DNA from: Planococcus citri
Taxonomy: Eukaryota > Arthropoda > Insecta > Hemiptera > Pseudococcidae
Direction: 5' to 3'
Length of the DNA: 64,000 bases
Assembly (NCBI RefSeq): GCF_950023065.1
Contig: NC_088679.1
Span: 36,952,001-37,016,000 of the forward strand
The position numbers and the translations under genes were made by a program. The notes below the pieces were generated by a model that was not told the DNA's origin, did not search any database, and was given only the letters and a program-made list of their open reading frames with translations. Shown in pieces: positions 22,501 to 34,124 of the stretch; position 1 is the first letter of the stretch; each line of letters opens with the position of its first letter.

Positions 22501-23727
22501 TTGAACCGAAACAAGCGTTTTTTTACTGCCTGTATCGCATTCGAGAGTGCACTTTTTACCATTGATTTGCACAGGTATCATTATTCGATTTTCACCATCG
22601 TGGATTGAGTAGATAGAATAGATAGTATCATCATCGGATGCGACGTACGAGACACTTGATTCAGATTTCTTTTTATGATGTTCTCTTATCAACGAACTAA
22701 TGCAAACCTTCTTTACGTGTCCGGTTTTCGAACATAGATCGCATTTGAACTTTTCTGGCGGATGTCTGCAATCTCTTACGAGGTGGTTATCATAACCGCA
22801 TCGGAGACAGCACTGGTTGATACCCAATTCTCGGAAATTGACTTTCTTTCTTCGATGATCCGAGTTAGATTTCGAACGGGTTTGATGGTAATTTGAAGGA
22901 CGCGAATTACTACGATAAGTCGAACGTTTAGAATTGCGATCGTTGCTGCGTTGTCTGGACTGGTGTTGATTGAGTTTATTTACAGATTCACTGGTATTCG
23001 ATTGAGTACTGGTACTTGGAGTTGAATTTGACTGATTCTCTGCAAGCGTTTTCGATTCGATTTTCGAAGATTCTAATGTCATAGCTTCGGTAACGTAGTC
23101 GTTGAATTCAGTCTTATTCAGCTTGAGTAGTTCGGCTCTTATCGCGTTATCACGAATTCCTCGAATAAATTGTGGTCTCAAAAACGAATCTGAGATCGAC
23201 AGCTTCTTTGGCGTTGTACATTTGCACATAACATGAAAGTCACATTCGATTAGTGCCTTTTGAAGCTGGGCCACATATTCGGCGATTGATTGATTCTCAG
23301 ACTGGTAACATTGAAAGAATTGATGTTGAGCCAATACTGGACTTTTCTTGGATTGAAGGAGGCTGGTAAATTTACTGATAAGATCTTCGAATGGAAGTGT
23401 ATCGATTCGCTTTTCAGGACCGAGAAACGCCGCTAGCTGATTGTAATGCTCAGCTCCGATTGATTCACATAATAAACTCGCTTGTTTAACAGTATCTGTT
23501 AGATTGATTAACTTGAGATGATTCTTGAACCGTTCTATATACGAGGTAAATACTTCTACCTTACTGTTAAACTTTTCGAATCTGGTAATTTGATCACTGG
23601 TACCGGAGACAGATGGCTGCGGCTGAGCTTGAAATTGCGTTTTCATTTCATTGATAAGCTTTTGCGTTGATTCTTGATGCGATTTTTGCATTGCAGCAAT
23701 AAAAGTCTTTAGCTGCGTCTCGTCCAT
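19534..23727 (-). CDS. gag-pol polyprotein of the gypsy element
   Basis: A single frame of 1397 residues from the ATG at 23727; an in-frame TTG at 23757 lies in the primer-binding region and is unlikely to be the start. Approximate order from that ATG: capsid-like gag region; a basic Ser/Arg-rich linker; two CX2CX4HX4C zinc knuckles (305-342); an aspartic protease DTG (about 395); reverse transcriptase with KVDIRDAY (about 625) and YFDD (about 685); RNase H with ETDAS (about 833); an integrase HHCC finger (about 1045-1080); and a D, D-35-E core (about 1110, 1164 and 1200). A basic C-terminal module with WQYGTI follows. All catalytic residues are present and no stop or frameshift was seen. The RT box YFDD differs from the usual YIDD/YLDD but keeps both aspartates. 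No envelope gene follows. Confidence 0.95.
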   Translation of the reverse strand: MDETQLKTFIAAMQKSHQESTQKLINEMKTQFQAQPQPSVSGTSDQITRFEKFNSKVEVFTSYIERFKNHLKLINLTDTVKQASLLCESIGAEHYNQLAAFLGPEKRIDTLPFEDLISKFTSLLQSKKSPVLAQHQFFQCYQSENQSIAEYVAQLQKALIECDFHVMCKCTTPKKLSISDSFLRPQFIRGIRDNAIRAELLKLNKTEFNDYVTEAMTLESSKIESKTLAENQSNSTPSTSTQSNTSESVNKLNQHQSRQRSNDRNSKRSTYRSNSRPSNYHQTRSKSNSDHRRKKVNFRELGINQCCLRCGYDNHLVRDCRHPPEKFKCDLCSKTGHVKKVCISSLIREHHKKKSESSVSYVASDDDTIYSIYSIHDGENRIMIPVQINGKKCTLECDTGSKKTLVSVQHFKKLKFKEKLQQDNTVFRDFTQNIFRPLGYCNVKVKYKDREINEKMYVTDKSTSSVIGLNWLLPLKIVQIDDIQLLPDETVDKPETQQIINELKAQFPEVFEPSIGKVANFTARYELKEGTIPIYRPAKKVPYALLPKIDKAIDNYVRQGIFTQVETSEWGTPAVYTEKRDGSIRICGNYKITINDRVQDVRYTIPPVQDVFMKLKNGKYYCKVDIRDAYLHLLVDDLTAKIQALTTHRGVFIVHRLFFGGKPAPSIFHEFIKQIVQDLEGTEAYFDDIIVEGETIEECQERLFKLFRRLQEKNLHVNEKKCVFFSTRIEYLGHVITSEGIAKSPEKVKAIKQAPRPKTIRELRSFLGMVNHYHKFIDDAATLLKPLNELQEKERDYKWTNDCENSFNAAKEILASDQVLVPYNINLPVILETDASPVGISAILSHSYPDGTTRPIEYASRTLSKTESRYSQIDREALGVFWGAKKFYQYLYGRKFTFIVDNKPLQQILNPAKELPAFTRSRMLRYAIYLSQFEYEIVHRSAKLHEHVDYLSRAPVECYPVNVIDECTFFQDQLIDNISLISTVENAISRDQLRNETRNDPELSKLIQELQSGSNKDSEYSLNDGIIFYKNRIMIPKSLQSKILSELHGVHSGIVKMKQVARNYVFWRNINNDIEQIVKSCKDCADIAKNPPKAPIHQWENATRPFQRIHIDYAEYKNQHIFVIFDAKTKWIEAYHSKTYPDSKKTIDFLREFFSRFGLCENLVSDNAAIFKSSEFTSFTKANGIRQIFSAPNHPATNGLAERGVQIIKHKLKKMSNIDVPVKEKLVSILSNYRNTPINGQESPAEMVLGYKPITWFKTLKPRAATKLSTKPILKIREFNVGERVQSRNYYGSAQWQYGTIIQRLGKLHYIVKLDNNREIKRHIDQLRKTNVKKVVFEDTIPIVGRATHRQPEQTSDTAAENPATTQIQPESATPVVVPRQSTRQRRPNVHSDYVYY

Positions 23728-23740
23728 TTTTTTTTCTTCA

Positions 23741-23756
23741 CCATTTCTCGTCGCCA
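23741..23756 (-). other. primer-binding site
   Basis: The minus strand reads TGGCGACGAGAAATGG one base after the 5' LTR. TGGCGAC fits pairing to a tRNA 3' end (…GTCGCCA). The primer tRNA is not assigned. The site ends only 13 bases before the gag ATG. Confidence 0.7.
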
Positions 23757-23757
23757 A

Positions 23758-23897
23758 TATTAGGTATTGAATAAATACTCGAACATATTAATTAACGAAT
23801 ACTTTAATACACACGTCATCTTACTATTTACATCATTTGGCAGCGATGCCAATAATCGTAGCGCTAATGCGCTCTAACGTTAATATAATACACTACA
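23758..23897 (-). repeat. 5' LTR (140 bp)
   Basis: Identical to the left copy. As the upstream LTR in the element's direction it should carry the promoter; an AT-rich TATTATATTAAC near its start is a possible TATA region. Confidence 0.95.
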
Positions 23898-23902
23898 AGA
23901 AA
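23898..23902. repeat. target-site duplication AGAAA (right)
   Basis: Matches 19351-19355. Confidence 0.85.
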
Positions 23903-26705
23903 ATAAGTCAGCGGGAAATTTTGCGTTTTCGGAAGCCTGTTTTATTGTGAAATAGCGGTTATCAATAATAGATAATTTATTTTCCTTATAAACTCGCTTT
24001 ATTCAAGCACACCTTCGATATTCAATTTTTTTCTCTTCTTCACGCTATTTAAACTTCAACTGAAGAGTAACCGATAGATCTTGTTGATCTTATACGAAGG
24101 AAAATACAACAAGAGGTAATTTAGACGTTTTATCGCGACGAAAAAAAAATCATCCATTTTTGCTCTTTTCAAATGTAAACATCGCAAGTGTACAACTGTA
24201 CGCTTAAAAATGTTTCTTTTTTTTTCATTTTTCAACGTAAACTTTCTTAAATTGAAATTAGTTTCGTAAATTTACGTTGAGAGAAATTTTTTTGAAATCA
24301 TTTAGCATTCGTGTTTTTTTTCATGTCGCTTTGTTTTCATTACCTACCGTTAATGAAAATTCTTTATCAACGTTTTATTTCGTGTACAAAGTAAATTTAA
24401 TGACGTTTCGTTCTATGTGACGAATTAAGCCGATGTGCCATAACGTCACCGCATTTCAATTCGTTTTATTTAAATAACTCATTTGTATAAAGGCGTCTGC
24501 GACGAAAAAAAAATTTAATATGAAATTCTAAAGAATTCAATTTAATGTTGAAGGTATTCTTCATTATTTTTCGCTTTCAAAACGCCGCGTAAAAAGCCTG
24601 AGAACGAAAATAACCTTTGCACTTTTATTCGGTTCATATGAGCAGTTAGATTTCATCCTTGTTATTCCTCCAGTTGTGTACCGAAATAAACTTTTTTCAA
24701 CGGTTTATATCTGTGTTTGAAAGTGTTTTCAATTCAAATAAGAGAAGTGACTGATGAATGGAAAATAGTTTCGTAATGCGTCTGCAGAAAAATTCAGGGC
24801 ATTTTGAATGACCATTTTTCAAACTTTACGTCGCAGAGCCATTTTAATTGTAAGAAATCGGGAAATCGTATCGACCAGTGGTGTACTTCACTGCAGATGT
24901 ATACAAGCTACATTAGCTGTGTTTTTATCGTATGGAGGGTAAGATGATCTAAAAAAAATTCTGATTATAAATAGGTACCTCTACCTACTCCCTATATTTT
25001 TTATGTTGAAAATTTCATTACTTTTCAAATTGAAATTGAATTGTTTTAATAATAAATTCACTCTCGCAAGTTTCAAAAATTCCTCTACTAACAGAAAATT
25101 TTTGATCGCTTGAACTTTTTGCTTCATTAATACAAATAGTTAATGCTGAAAAAAAACACATTCTGGTATCCACTTGAAAATAACTCTTAAATAAGCCAAG
25201 ACGCGATTTTTAGGAATAATCAAGAATCTTACTAAGAGTGGTGGGATTCGGTTTGAGGGAGTCGATATTAAAACCAGAACGGATTTTCATTATTTTTTTG
25301 GTGAAAAATTAAGTAGGAAGGTATAAGTATTTGAAAAAACATCAAACATTTTCAGAAAAGCGCCATTTTTGGATTTTCAAAAGTTCGCGAAAGATCAATC
25401 TGGGCATCTGAAATTTCCGTTATGAAAGTTTGATGTTTGAACCATGTTCTTTCCAAAAATATATTTTTCAAAAATTCTATTGTATTTGATTTAAAATCGA
25501 AAATGGACACCACGAATGGTTTCTTCGTCAGTCTTATTTCGATAATATATTGTGTCATCGTCAATGATGGGAAGTGTCATTTTAAGCTCATTATCCCAAA
25601 TAAGTTACTGCATCAATTGATCTTGGACTAATACGAATCCATTTTGTAGTAAGTATGTATTTTGTTATCGATTTTCACGTCTGCTTTGTTGAGCATTCGA
25701 ATGTAATTTTTGTGAGACCAATTAGGTAGGTCTAGGTACCTAGAGATTTTTTCAATTATCTGTTGTTTTTTTTTATTCAACTTCAATTTGTTACTCAACC
25801 TCATTCACTTTTGAAAGTTTTGTGGGTTTATCATGATAAAAAGTAAAAACTATTTTATTATTCAAATCAAACCTTCTTTATTTCAAAATTATTGAATTTA
25901 AACTCAAATCAATATCAAAATTCGAAACATGACTTTGGTTCTTTCTTTGAACTTTGTTTCAGTTTCTCAGAAAGTTCTCTTTATTTTTCTGTTATTTTTT
26001 CTTTACTTATTAGTCATTATTATACGTTGTGTCACAAATGACGAGGAAAACGCATTTTTAGAGATGAATCAAAGCCACCCCGAAATTTTTTTTGTTTTTT
26101 TTCCACTCACTGTACTTCCTACCATCACATGTTAAGACGCATTATTTTATAAGGGATGTGCAATTAGATCCAATGTTTTTTTTTCGAAAAAAGTCCCATT
26201 TGGTCGATTATGCATTTTTTACTGTAAATCACCACAAACGCAAGGAAGAGAAAAAGTACATAAAATTAAGTACATACATGATAAATCATAATAAAATTTT
26301 AAAACAAAAGATTCATGTTATATTCTACTAAAAGATACTGAAATTAAAAATTTTTCAGTTTCAAAAAACTTGGAAATCATTTTCCTCAAAGTTTTTGAAA
26401 ATGAATTTCTTGATTTTTTGAAATTTAAAACTACGAGTATCTTTCAACAATTTCTGCATTTTTTGAGCTCGGATCACTTCCATTTCATTTCTTACTGTGT
26501 ATATAACTACCCCGTGGCAATAACTCAGTTTCGACCATATGGGCCAGAGGTGCAACGATTACGATTACAATCGATTATAGCCGATTAATACTGACCTTGC
26601 ATAATTTTGTTCAATTGCCTACGTAATTAAAATACTATGATTTTATGTCTTCCTTTTGGTTTTAATTTGTTTTGTGAAGTTTCATTTTTCCACTTTTTTC
26701 TTCAG
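23903..26705. other. no gene seen
   Basis: AT-rich sequence with only short, motif-free open frames. A short fragment resembling a hAT terminus starts at 26545 (CAGAGGTGCAACGATTACGA) and repeats CGATTA words for about 45 bases. Confidence 0.5.
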
Positions 26706-26767
26706 CCCTTTCATTACAATGAATTTTTGAGTAAGAAAATTAAAATTAAAAACTATTCACATACTTA

Positions 26768-27024
26768 ATGGTTCAGAGAAGATTGATGGCGAAGCCTACC
26801 GTCACTCAATTCCAACCAATCACGGAACAGCAGATAATCACAACATCAGAATTTTCTCAGGGATATCACGTTCAAAAATTAGACGTTAAGTAAGCTAATT
26901 CAAAAACACAAGAAGAATACTATCGAATAATTTCTAATTTTACTGCAAAAACACGATTTGCAGGTTCAACGATGAGAAACCCATTACGCGCGAACTGCAT
27001 GAAAAATCAAACCTTGATCTTTCA
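26768..27024 (+). CDS. first two coding exons of an unrecognised gene
   Basis: A TTTTTTCTTCAG acceptor at 26705 can open a 5'-untranslated exon. It holds a short upstream ORF, an in-frame stop at 26747-26749 and two in-frame ATGs (26768, 26786). The coding part reads MAKPTVTQFQPITEQQIITT onward and ends in phase 2 at 26889 with donor GTAAGC. After a 74-nt intron (26890-26963, ending TTTGCAG) exon 2, 26964-27024, reads FNDEKPITRELHEKSNLDLS and ends in phase 0 at a strong GTAAGTAA donor. Both exons are open in the joined frame and rich in varied codons. Downstream exons must lie beyond 27024; a 9-nt micro-exon at 27814 is one guess. The product is not recognised. Confidence 0.6.
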
Positions 27025-29076
27025 GTAAGTAATCCAGTTATTTTCCAACGACATTTTCACAAACCATACAAAACAGCAAAAAATTAATCGCAGCATCCCA
27101 ATCTAGATACCTACATCAATTCACACATATTGCAATTAGTTCGAGGTTTACAGCAGAGATATGAAAAATGAAAGGAAAAAAACAATACAACGTATCGAAG
27201 TCGGAAAAATAATTAAAATGAAAAATAGTATTTATTTTTAACCGAATGAAATGCGAAATAACGTCGGTATTACTGGTTATAGAGTGAATCGATGATAAAT
27301 GGCAATTTGTATCGGACACCTGCGTGTTATTTTGCATACACGTCGATGAATTATTTAGTAGCTTCTTTACAATGATGCCGAATTAAAAATTTTTACTGCC
27401 CAGGATGGAAAATAAACGTTCCACTCAAACAGCCTTCGTCAAAAACTACCTCCTTCGTATATCACCCCCTGGCCCCTACACGAACCAATAAATATTTAAT
27501 ACGCCGCACGTTTCGAACGATGCTCGTAACCAGCCGATCATTTTTATTGGATAGAAATATTCGATGCCAGAGAACTTCTGCACCGTACTATAAACATAGG
27601 TAGGTACCTACGCCTACAATTGAATTGCGAAATGCTCATGATGTCTGTACTCTATAGGTATAGTCAATGATCTTAAAATTAGCCAATAGATTTTCACTAA
27701 ATACCAACACAGTTGCTTATATCAATTTATGACGACGATAGGTACCTGTCTTTAATTTGTTATCTACTTAGATAATTTACGAGTACTTATTCAATTGAAC
27801 ACAACCTCTACAGATTTTTCAGGTAAGAAATCATTATAGTTTTTCATGATATTTGAATGCCCAAAAATTGAACGAACTTTGACACGAGGATTTTAAAAAT
27901 AAGAGGAAGGAAGAAAATCCAGATGTGAATCTTTTGTCAATACTTATCACGCAGTTTCTACAATTTTCGCGTCATTTTCAATCTTTAAATTGGATTCGTA
28001 CAAAAAGTGTTTTATTTTTTCTTGAGAAATTTATTCATCTACATACTTAATAAATTGAAGTGCGATTTTCTTTGTAACGCCATCACTGCAAAACGGCTGA
28101 ACGGAAAATTGTGAAAAATCACTCAAAATATTCGGCGTAATGCGCAGATGGTTGTACTGAAATTATTTTCGCGATTAGAGCCCATAAAAAGCTGTAATTA
28201 AGCTTCAAAGTTTTGATGACGTCACAAATATGACTTCATCAAGAGCTTTCAGTTCGCCACCGAATCTTTCCGATTTGATAATTTTTTTCTGGTAAATAAA
28301 TCCCTTTATTAAGACTAAAAATTTACAAAACTTAACGACTTCGTCGAGTCTGGCAAACCGCTTTCAAGATTTAACAAATTTGGGGAGGGAGATCTATCTA
28401 ATCAATAGCTTATCCCCTATAATTTCGTGTATGTCGACCTTGAAGGACCAAAAAGTAACTAGAAGTTTCAAAACGAGTTGGAAGCACTTACACTAAATTT
28501 CATAGGGTATTGAAATTAGTTTGCAGATTGAATTTTGGCTTTCTAAATCTATTAAATGAAATTTTGTAGAAATTTCAAATTTCAAAAATCTGCAGGAAGA
28601 TTTAAACATTTTTAAAAAATTGATGGATGCTACAAAATCACTTGAACTCACCTATTGGAAAACTACAACGATTCTCTTTTGATTTGAATACGATTCAGAG
28701 TCTGATTCTGAATCCGATTCAAAATTGATTCGCGATTCATTTCTGCGATTCGAATCGCACAATTTCCAATTTTGACCATAGATTCAAGTTGGAAAGTAGA
28801 TATGGTCGACTGGACTTTGGATTTTCAAAAATGCCATCCAAATTTGGGATTTTTCCAGGAGAAATGGACCTTAAGGTGAAATCACAAATTTAACAATTTA
28901 GCCAAAAAACGACAAAAATGTCAAAAATTATCAATTTTTTATGATTTCTCAGTAACTACATAATGTATATGGATTTTGCGAGATTTTTTTCGTTATTATA
29001 TACCTTACCTACTACGTACATATCTTCATAAACATTTGAAAGATACTTCAGTAGGTACATATGCATTAAATTCTAT

Positions 29077-29101
29077 TACCTGCCCGAAGGGCGGGTAATT
29101 T
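29077..29101. repeat. GC-rich short hairpin
   Basis: ATTACCTGCCC and GGGCGGGTAAT are inverted 11-bp arms with one mismatch around GAA, followed by TTTT. It stands out in AT-rich surroundings. It looks like a factor-independent terminator, but in this eukaryotic setting it is more likely a repeat fragment. Confidence 0.6.
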
Positions 29102-29681
29102 TGCTTGTGTGTTAATATTTGAGTCTTCAATAATTTTTTACCTGTTTTTGTTTCGTTTGCTTGCATAGAAAATCTATATTGTGGGGGGGGGGATCCATAA
29201 TTTATTCGATTTTTTGTGATTTTTTCCTCAACACTTTGGCATTAAAAGCAAAAATCACACAGATCAGCACAAATAAAAACGCAGTAAGTTGCTTGAACTG
29301 AAATCTCGGAACACAATATAAGATGAATCTCACCAAAATTTCTTATTGAGTGTGTGAAATAAGTAATTTTTGTTCGTGAGATTTTTTTTTCAACACCCTT
29401 GCACCAAAAGCAAACATGACACCGACTAGTGCAAATCGTACCTATCTATTAATGCGTCCGATGTTAATTTTACGATCGTTCACATTAATGTATTAACACA
29501 GTAGCAACTGTTTTTCGTACGCTTTTATTTACAACAGTTCAAGTCAAGGACATAATGTAAATATTTCGCCAAAAATGAATAAAATTCATACCACACCTTT
29601 AAACAGTCGCATATCAGCGAGCTAAAATTCTGAAAATAGGGGACAGGGATAAAAAAAATTGAGGAACGAAAATTAATACGG

Positions 29682-29718
29682 GTTTTGTATTTTTTTACCC
29701 GCGGAAAAAATACAAAAC
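29682..29718. repeat. hairpin with perfect 14-bp arms
   Basis: GTTTTGTATTTTTT at 29682-29695 is the exact reverse complement of 29705-29718; the 9-base loop is TACCCGCGG. Confidence 0.8.
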
Positions 29719-32700
29719 TGGGCTTGAATAGTTCACTATTTTTTACCCCCTCTTAATGTTTTCACCAAACACTTCTGATGAAATATAACGTAACTCATCA
29801 TATAAACCAAAGTCTGTAGAATTCAGCAATGTATTCACGAGTCATGAACTCATTTTAGTGGAAATTACCTTGTCCAATCCTTAAAATCAAAACACGCTTT
29901 AAAATTTTTCAAAAAGAAAATCGACTTTTCGCATCACATTTTTTAGTCTCCAGAACCATGAAAATTGAATGAAAAATGAAACTTTTCAGTTTTCAAGAGC
30001 ATTGTGTTCCAAAAGAAGCACAAAATAGTAGTCATTATCGCGCATAATAACAAATAATAGCTGTTCGCCTAGTCCATAATAATGATGATGCCACGCAAAA
30101 ACCAATAATACACAATTTCCAGGTCAAATTGACAAAAAACATATAGGTACTTAATATAGACTTTTTCAACCCTCAAAAACAGTGATCACGAGTGAAAAAC
30201 AAAATCCAGCTATTTTTGACTGCAGCATTAAAATTGAGCTTCGCGTAAGCATCGATGTTTATCATAAATTGATGTAAATAACGAACTAGATTGAAATTCA
30301 AATATCTCGTCGATACTGGAGAAAATATTCATCGAACCGAGGTGTTGACATTATTATGGTAATTATAAAGTAATATCGATGTTTATGAATTTTGTTTGTT
30401 TTGCGTATACGAAAGCTTGCTGCGTAAGTATAGTATGCATGTGTATTTACAACAAACCGTAAACGTAGAATTGATAAAATTTCAACAAAACGTTAAAGAT
30501 TCCTTTGGAAGTGAATTCTAGCTTAAATATCGCCCCTGACAAAGAGCACGTGTTTTGTATAAGGAAATCGACGACTCGAATTTATTAATTTTCGCCGTTC
30601 TTGTCGTCGTTGTCGTCGCTATAAAGGTTAATATAACCAAAGTGCATTAATAAAATTTCGCTTTAGAAATTGACGCGACGCATTTACATGAAAAAAAAAA
30701 GCTCTACCTCATATTCGGCTCGATAACGTTGTAATATTACGTAATAGCTGCGTTGATATGAAGAATTATCCTTTACAGCAAATACCACACGGCGAAGTAT
30801 GAGTGGACTTAGCATATAAAATTTATATTTAAATCACGTTACCTACTTGAAGATGAAAAATTTCCGTTTTATTTACATTCGACGACGTAAACACGTTTAA
30901 AGTTAACTTCTTGAAATGACTTTGGCGGGTAAATATGTGTTTATCGTTATTTAAATAAGTGTGTCGTGAAAATGCTCGCGTATATGTATAAATGGCGAAG
31001 ACGGGGCCAGGCAGGGCCGGGCCGGTGACTCGCAAATGGTAAATTCATTTTGGAAATTATTTCACGCCAAGATACTATTCGCAGTAAACTTTAATAACAC
31101 TGCGGATATAACCAGGCACGTGATGATTTGCTATTTTGAATCGTTGATTGCATTGAAGGTGATACGACCCAGTAACGCGGTTCTGTATTGGATTACCTAT
31201 TCGTAAATTAGCGAGAATACCTACCCTTTTGTTTCGTAATATGAATATTTTATCGTCGAATACAGCGAGCGTTTAATTTCATGTTTAAACCAACCCAAAT
31301 GTTCAACTTTTCCGACAACTTTGCATAGGCTTAGCAGAAGGTGAGCCGTACCTAGTTTAAACTTTGTGATTTTTATCGAAGTTGTCAGTGTGGCCAGAAT
31401 CGAATGGGAAGGTAGGCCTACCAGAATTCATTTACCAATACGAGTTTTGAAAATTTTTGGCTAAATTTATGAACAGAATCATGAAGCAGGCGAATTTGAG
31501 TTTTTAAGGGCTGAATTTCATGCTATTTGTACACATATTTTTATTGCTAAATTTTAAATTTGTAAGTATTTTAAATTTGCTAAAATACGGTTGAAGATCT
31601 GAATAAGGTATTGATGGATTACAGGCTATAAATAAACATTCTTACATTTCATGATGATTACTTCTTGGAAGTGTCACTCCCAAGTTATGTACTTTTTTCT
31701 TTGCTAAAATTTTTTTTGAAACATATTTTTAAAAATGATTTATGAAAACCAAGAAAATGCCTGTTATTTTCTTTTTACTTGTAAGTAATTGTTTTTGAAA
31801 GGAGTTTTTACTTGTTTAGTAGTGTATCTTCAGTGCTAACACTGCCACCTAATCAATAGTGTTTTCAAGTACATAAGTAGTTATTTGCTAATGGTGATTT
31901 CCCACTACACTACTAACTGATGACGTTTTCCTGGTGAGAATAGTACTGGAGTAACTACAGTCACTCCAGTGATTTTTCACTACAGAAAAACACAACTCAC
32001 AAGTATTAGGAGTGGATCAATCCTGGCAAAAAACTACTCGAAAACTCTGCTGATTTTTTTATACTTACACCAGTAGGTTTTTTTTACATGGGTTTCTGAA
32101 TCGATAGCAAAGAGTGAGAGGAAGGGGAAGAAAAGGAAGGTGGGTCCAAATGAGAATTCAATTGAAATACGTGTTTACTTGGGTAAAATTATGCGAAAAC
32201 AATTTAAAGCCGATTCCCTTTAGTTATGGTTGCACCTTCGTGAAAAAATAAATGTAAAGTTTAAATTTTATAAGATTTTCAGGAACATTTTGTTTCTTTG
32301 TTTCTTGGAATGCCTGATATATTCATGACTTTCGTGAATTGTTGTGTGGTATAATATTTTATGTTCAAAAATGTAGATTGGCAGTTCTGAATATCACAAA
32401 ACAGCGTTGCTATTAGATAGCCTAAGTAAATGTTGTCAACCAACATTTTGGTAAAAAAAATCCTGTAGGGGGTCTCATAATCAAATAGAAATCCATGCAC
32501 TTTGTTCAAGCTTAGAGCACTCCATCACTAGTTCAAAAGAAAAATATATCAGGGGAGGAAAAAAAGTGGCAGGATGGGAAAAAATTCTGTGACATTGGAA
32601 AATTTTCCATCAAGTATACGTGTAAAATAGGCCACTTGAACATCTGTCGTAGTTAAAATCAACCCTCAAAAAGTTTTCATTTCTCAAAACTAGAAAAAAT

Positions 32701-34124
32701 AAGATTAAAATTTGAGAAATCTGCCTAAAATACTAGTACAAATAACAGGTAAGTAAAAAGTAATAATAAAAGTAAAATCACTATTCTAAGTAAGTACATA
32801 TATTATCATTGTAAGTAAAAGTAATACGTTTTTTTACCTAAATCTTTTTTAGCACCAACATGATTGTTTTTTTGTTGATAAGTACGTACATACAACTTGG
32901 GAAAATGGGAATAAAGAAAATCACTTTAAAGTAATAAGCGTTTAGTTTTAATCATTATGAAGCGTGTAATTTGCATTTGCGAACAGAGATCAAGGAGTAA
33001 GGTATTAACAGCTGTTTACATGATGGAAAAAAATGAACCTGATAACAACGAATTTCATATAGCCTATTTTTAATGTGGATAGACCTCGAAGAAAGATGAC
33101 TCAACGGTGCAAACCGCAATTCTTCAAATGCATAATTATTATAGACACTAGACAGTACATACAAATGGTACCTACCTATACTTATGTACACAAGGAACTT
33201 GCTCCAGTTTGTAGGCCCGTAAAAGTAGGTACTTTTCGAAGATGTGGTGAAAATCAGTATTGTCATCCTCTTAGTCAGAAAATTGAAAAAATGAATTTCT
33301 CTATCGCGTCCGCCCTCAAAACTCCTAAAAATGATCCCAAGGATAGATACAACTTTTTACACGGACCAACGCGCAAATTTGGAAGGTTTTTTCAGGGAGG
33401 GGAGCGGGGAGTATTATTTCAATATAACCAGTGCTAATAAACACCTAATTGAAATTTAGGATGAGCTAAGAGCCTCAACAAAGCAACGACTAGTTTTAAA
33501 TCTTGATATTGCGATAACAAATGAAATGCAAAAAATTAGAAGCAGAAGCAAACAAGGGAAATGGTGCTGACAATACAAAACCAAAGAGGTAAGAAAAAAG
33601 TTGCGATAATTTCCACTCCCTAGAAATGGTTATTGGAATAACATCTGCAATGAACAAAAGGAAAAAATGGGATGTACCTACATGTCGTACCTACAATTTT
33701 GTAGAAGAAGCTTGAAAGAAGCAAAGAAATCTAAAAATAGACCATTCTTACTCATCAAGAAAAAATTTTTTCTTCTTTCATAAAATTGTGAAGAGATACT
33801 CATTTTATGAGCTTTGAATTGTAATTTTATAAAAGCAAATGAGGGAATCGTAAAATATTGCTTTAACAACTCGCAAGAACGGAATATAAAAGAATTGAAT
33901 TTGTAAGGATCAGACATGAACTATGTACCTACCCAACTACACATCTTACGTACCATTCGCAAGTCTAAATAATTAATAACCAGGCAAATTAATTAACTTT
34001 CTCCGAATAAACTTCTTTCTCGTTGAAAATCTGTGACGATTTGTACACAGCATGGCTTTAATATCAGATTCAATTGTCTCTACTGACAAACGAATCCAAA
34101 TGTTGAAAAGATTAAGGCACCAAT

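Larger units (their letters stand above)
19356..23897 (-). mobile_element. complete Ty3/gypsy LTR retrotransposon, Mag/K02A2.6-like
   Basis: A 4542-bp element with 140-bp direct LTRs (19356-19495 and 23758-23897) that I find identical at every base, bounded by a 5-bp AGAAA duplication. It encodes one uninterrupted gag-pol frame. The domain order protease, RT, RNase H, integrase defines Ty3/gypsy. Short LTRs, a single ORF and the HIDYAEY and HPATNGLAER integrase segments resemble the Mag/K02A2.6-like lineage. Identical LTRs, an intact frame and a perfect duplication imply a very recent insertion that is possibly still mobile. Confidence 0.95.
27025..34124. other. intronic/intergenic, no confident exon
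   Basis: Part is presumably intron of the gene starting at 26768. Seen here: a possible phase-0 exon near 28259 after GAGCTTTCAG (FATESFRFDNFFL, donor GTAAAT); GATTC-rich sequence at 28696-28765; G runs near 29184; two hairpins (29077, 29682); and TCGTCG-type simple sequence near 30600. A possible start exon is at 33521-33588 (22 codons, then GTAAGA). None is strong alone. Confidence 0.35.

Noticed and set aside
23728..23757. TTG at 23757 as gag start
   Set aside because: It lies in the primer-binding site; the ATG at 23727 is a normal start in the same frame.
28259..28297. Possible 13-codon exon FATESFRFDNFFL
   Set aside because: Phase fits the 27024 donor but it is too short to support.
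29077..29101. Bacterial-type terminator
   Set aside because: The surroundings are eukaryotic; no gene ends here.
33521..33588. Possible first exon with 22 codons before GTAAGA
   Set aside because: A-rich sequence; no downstream partner found.
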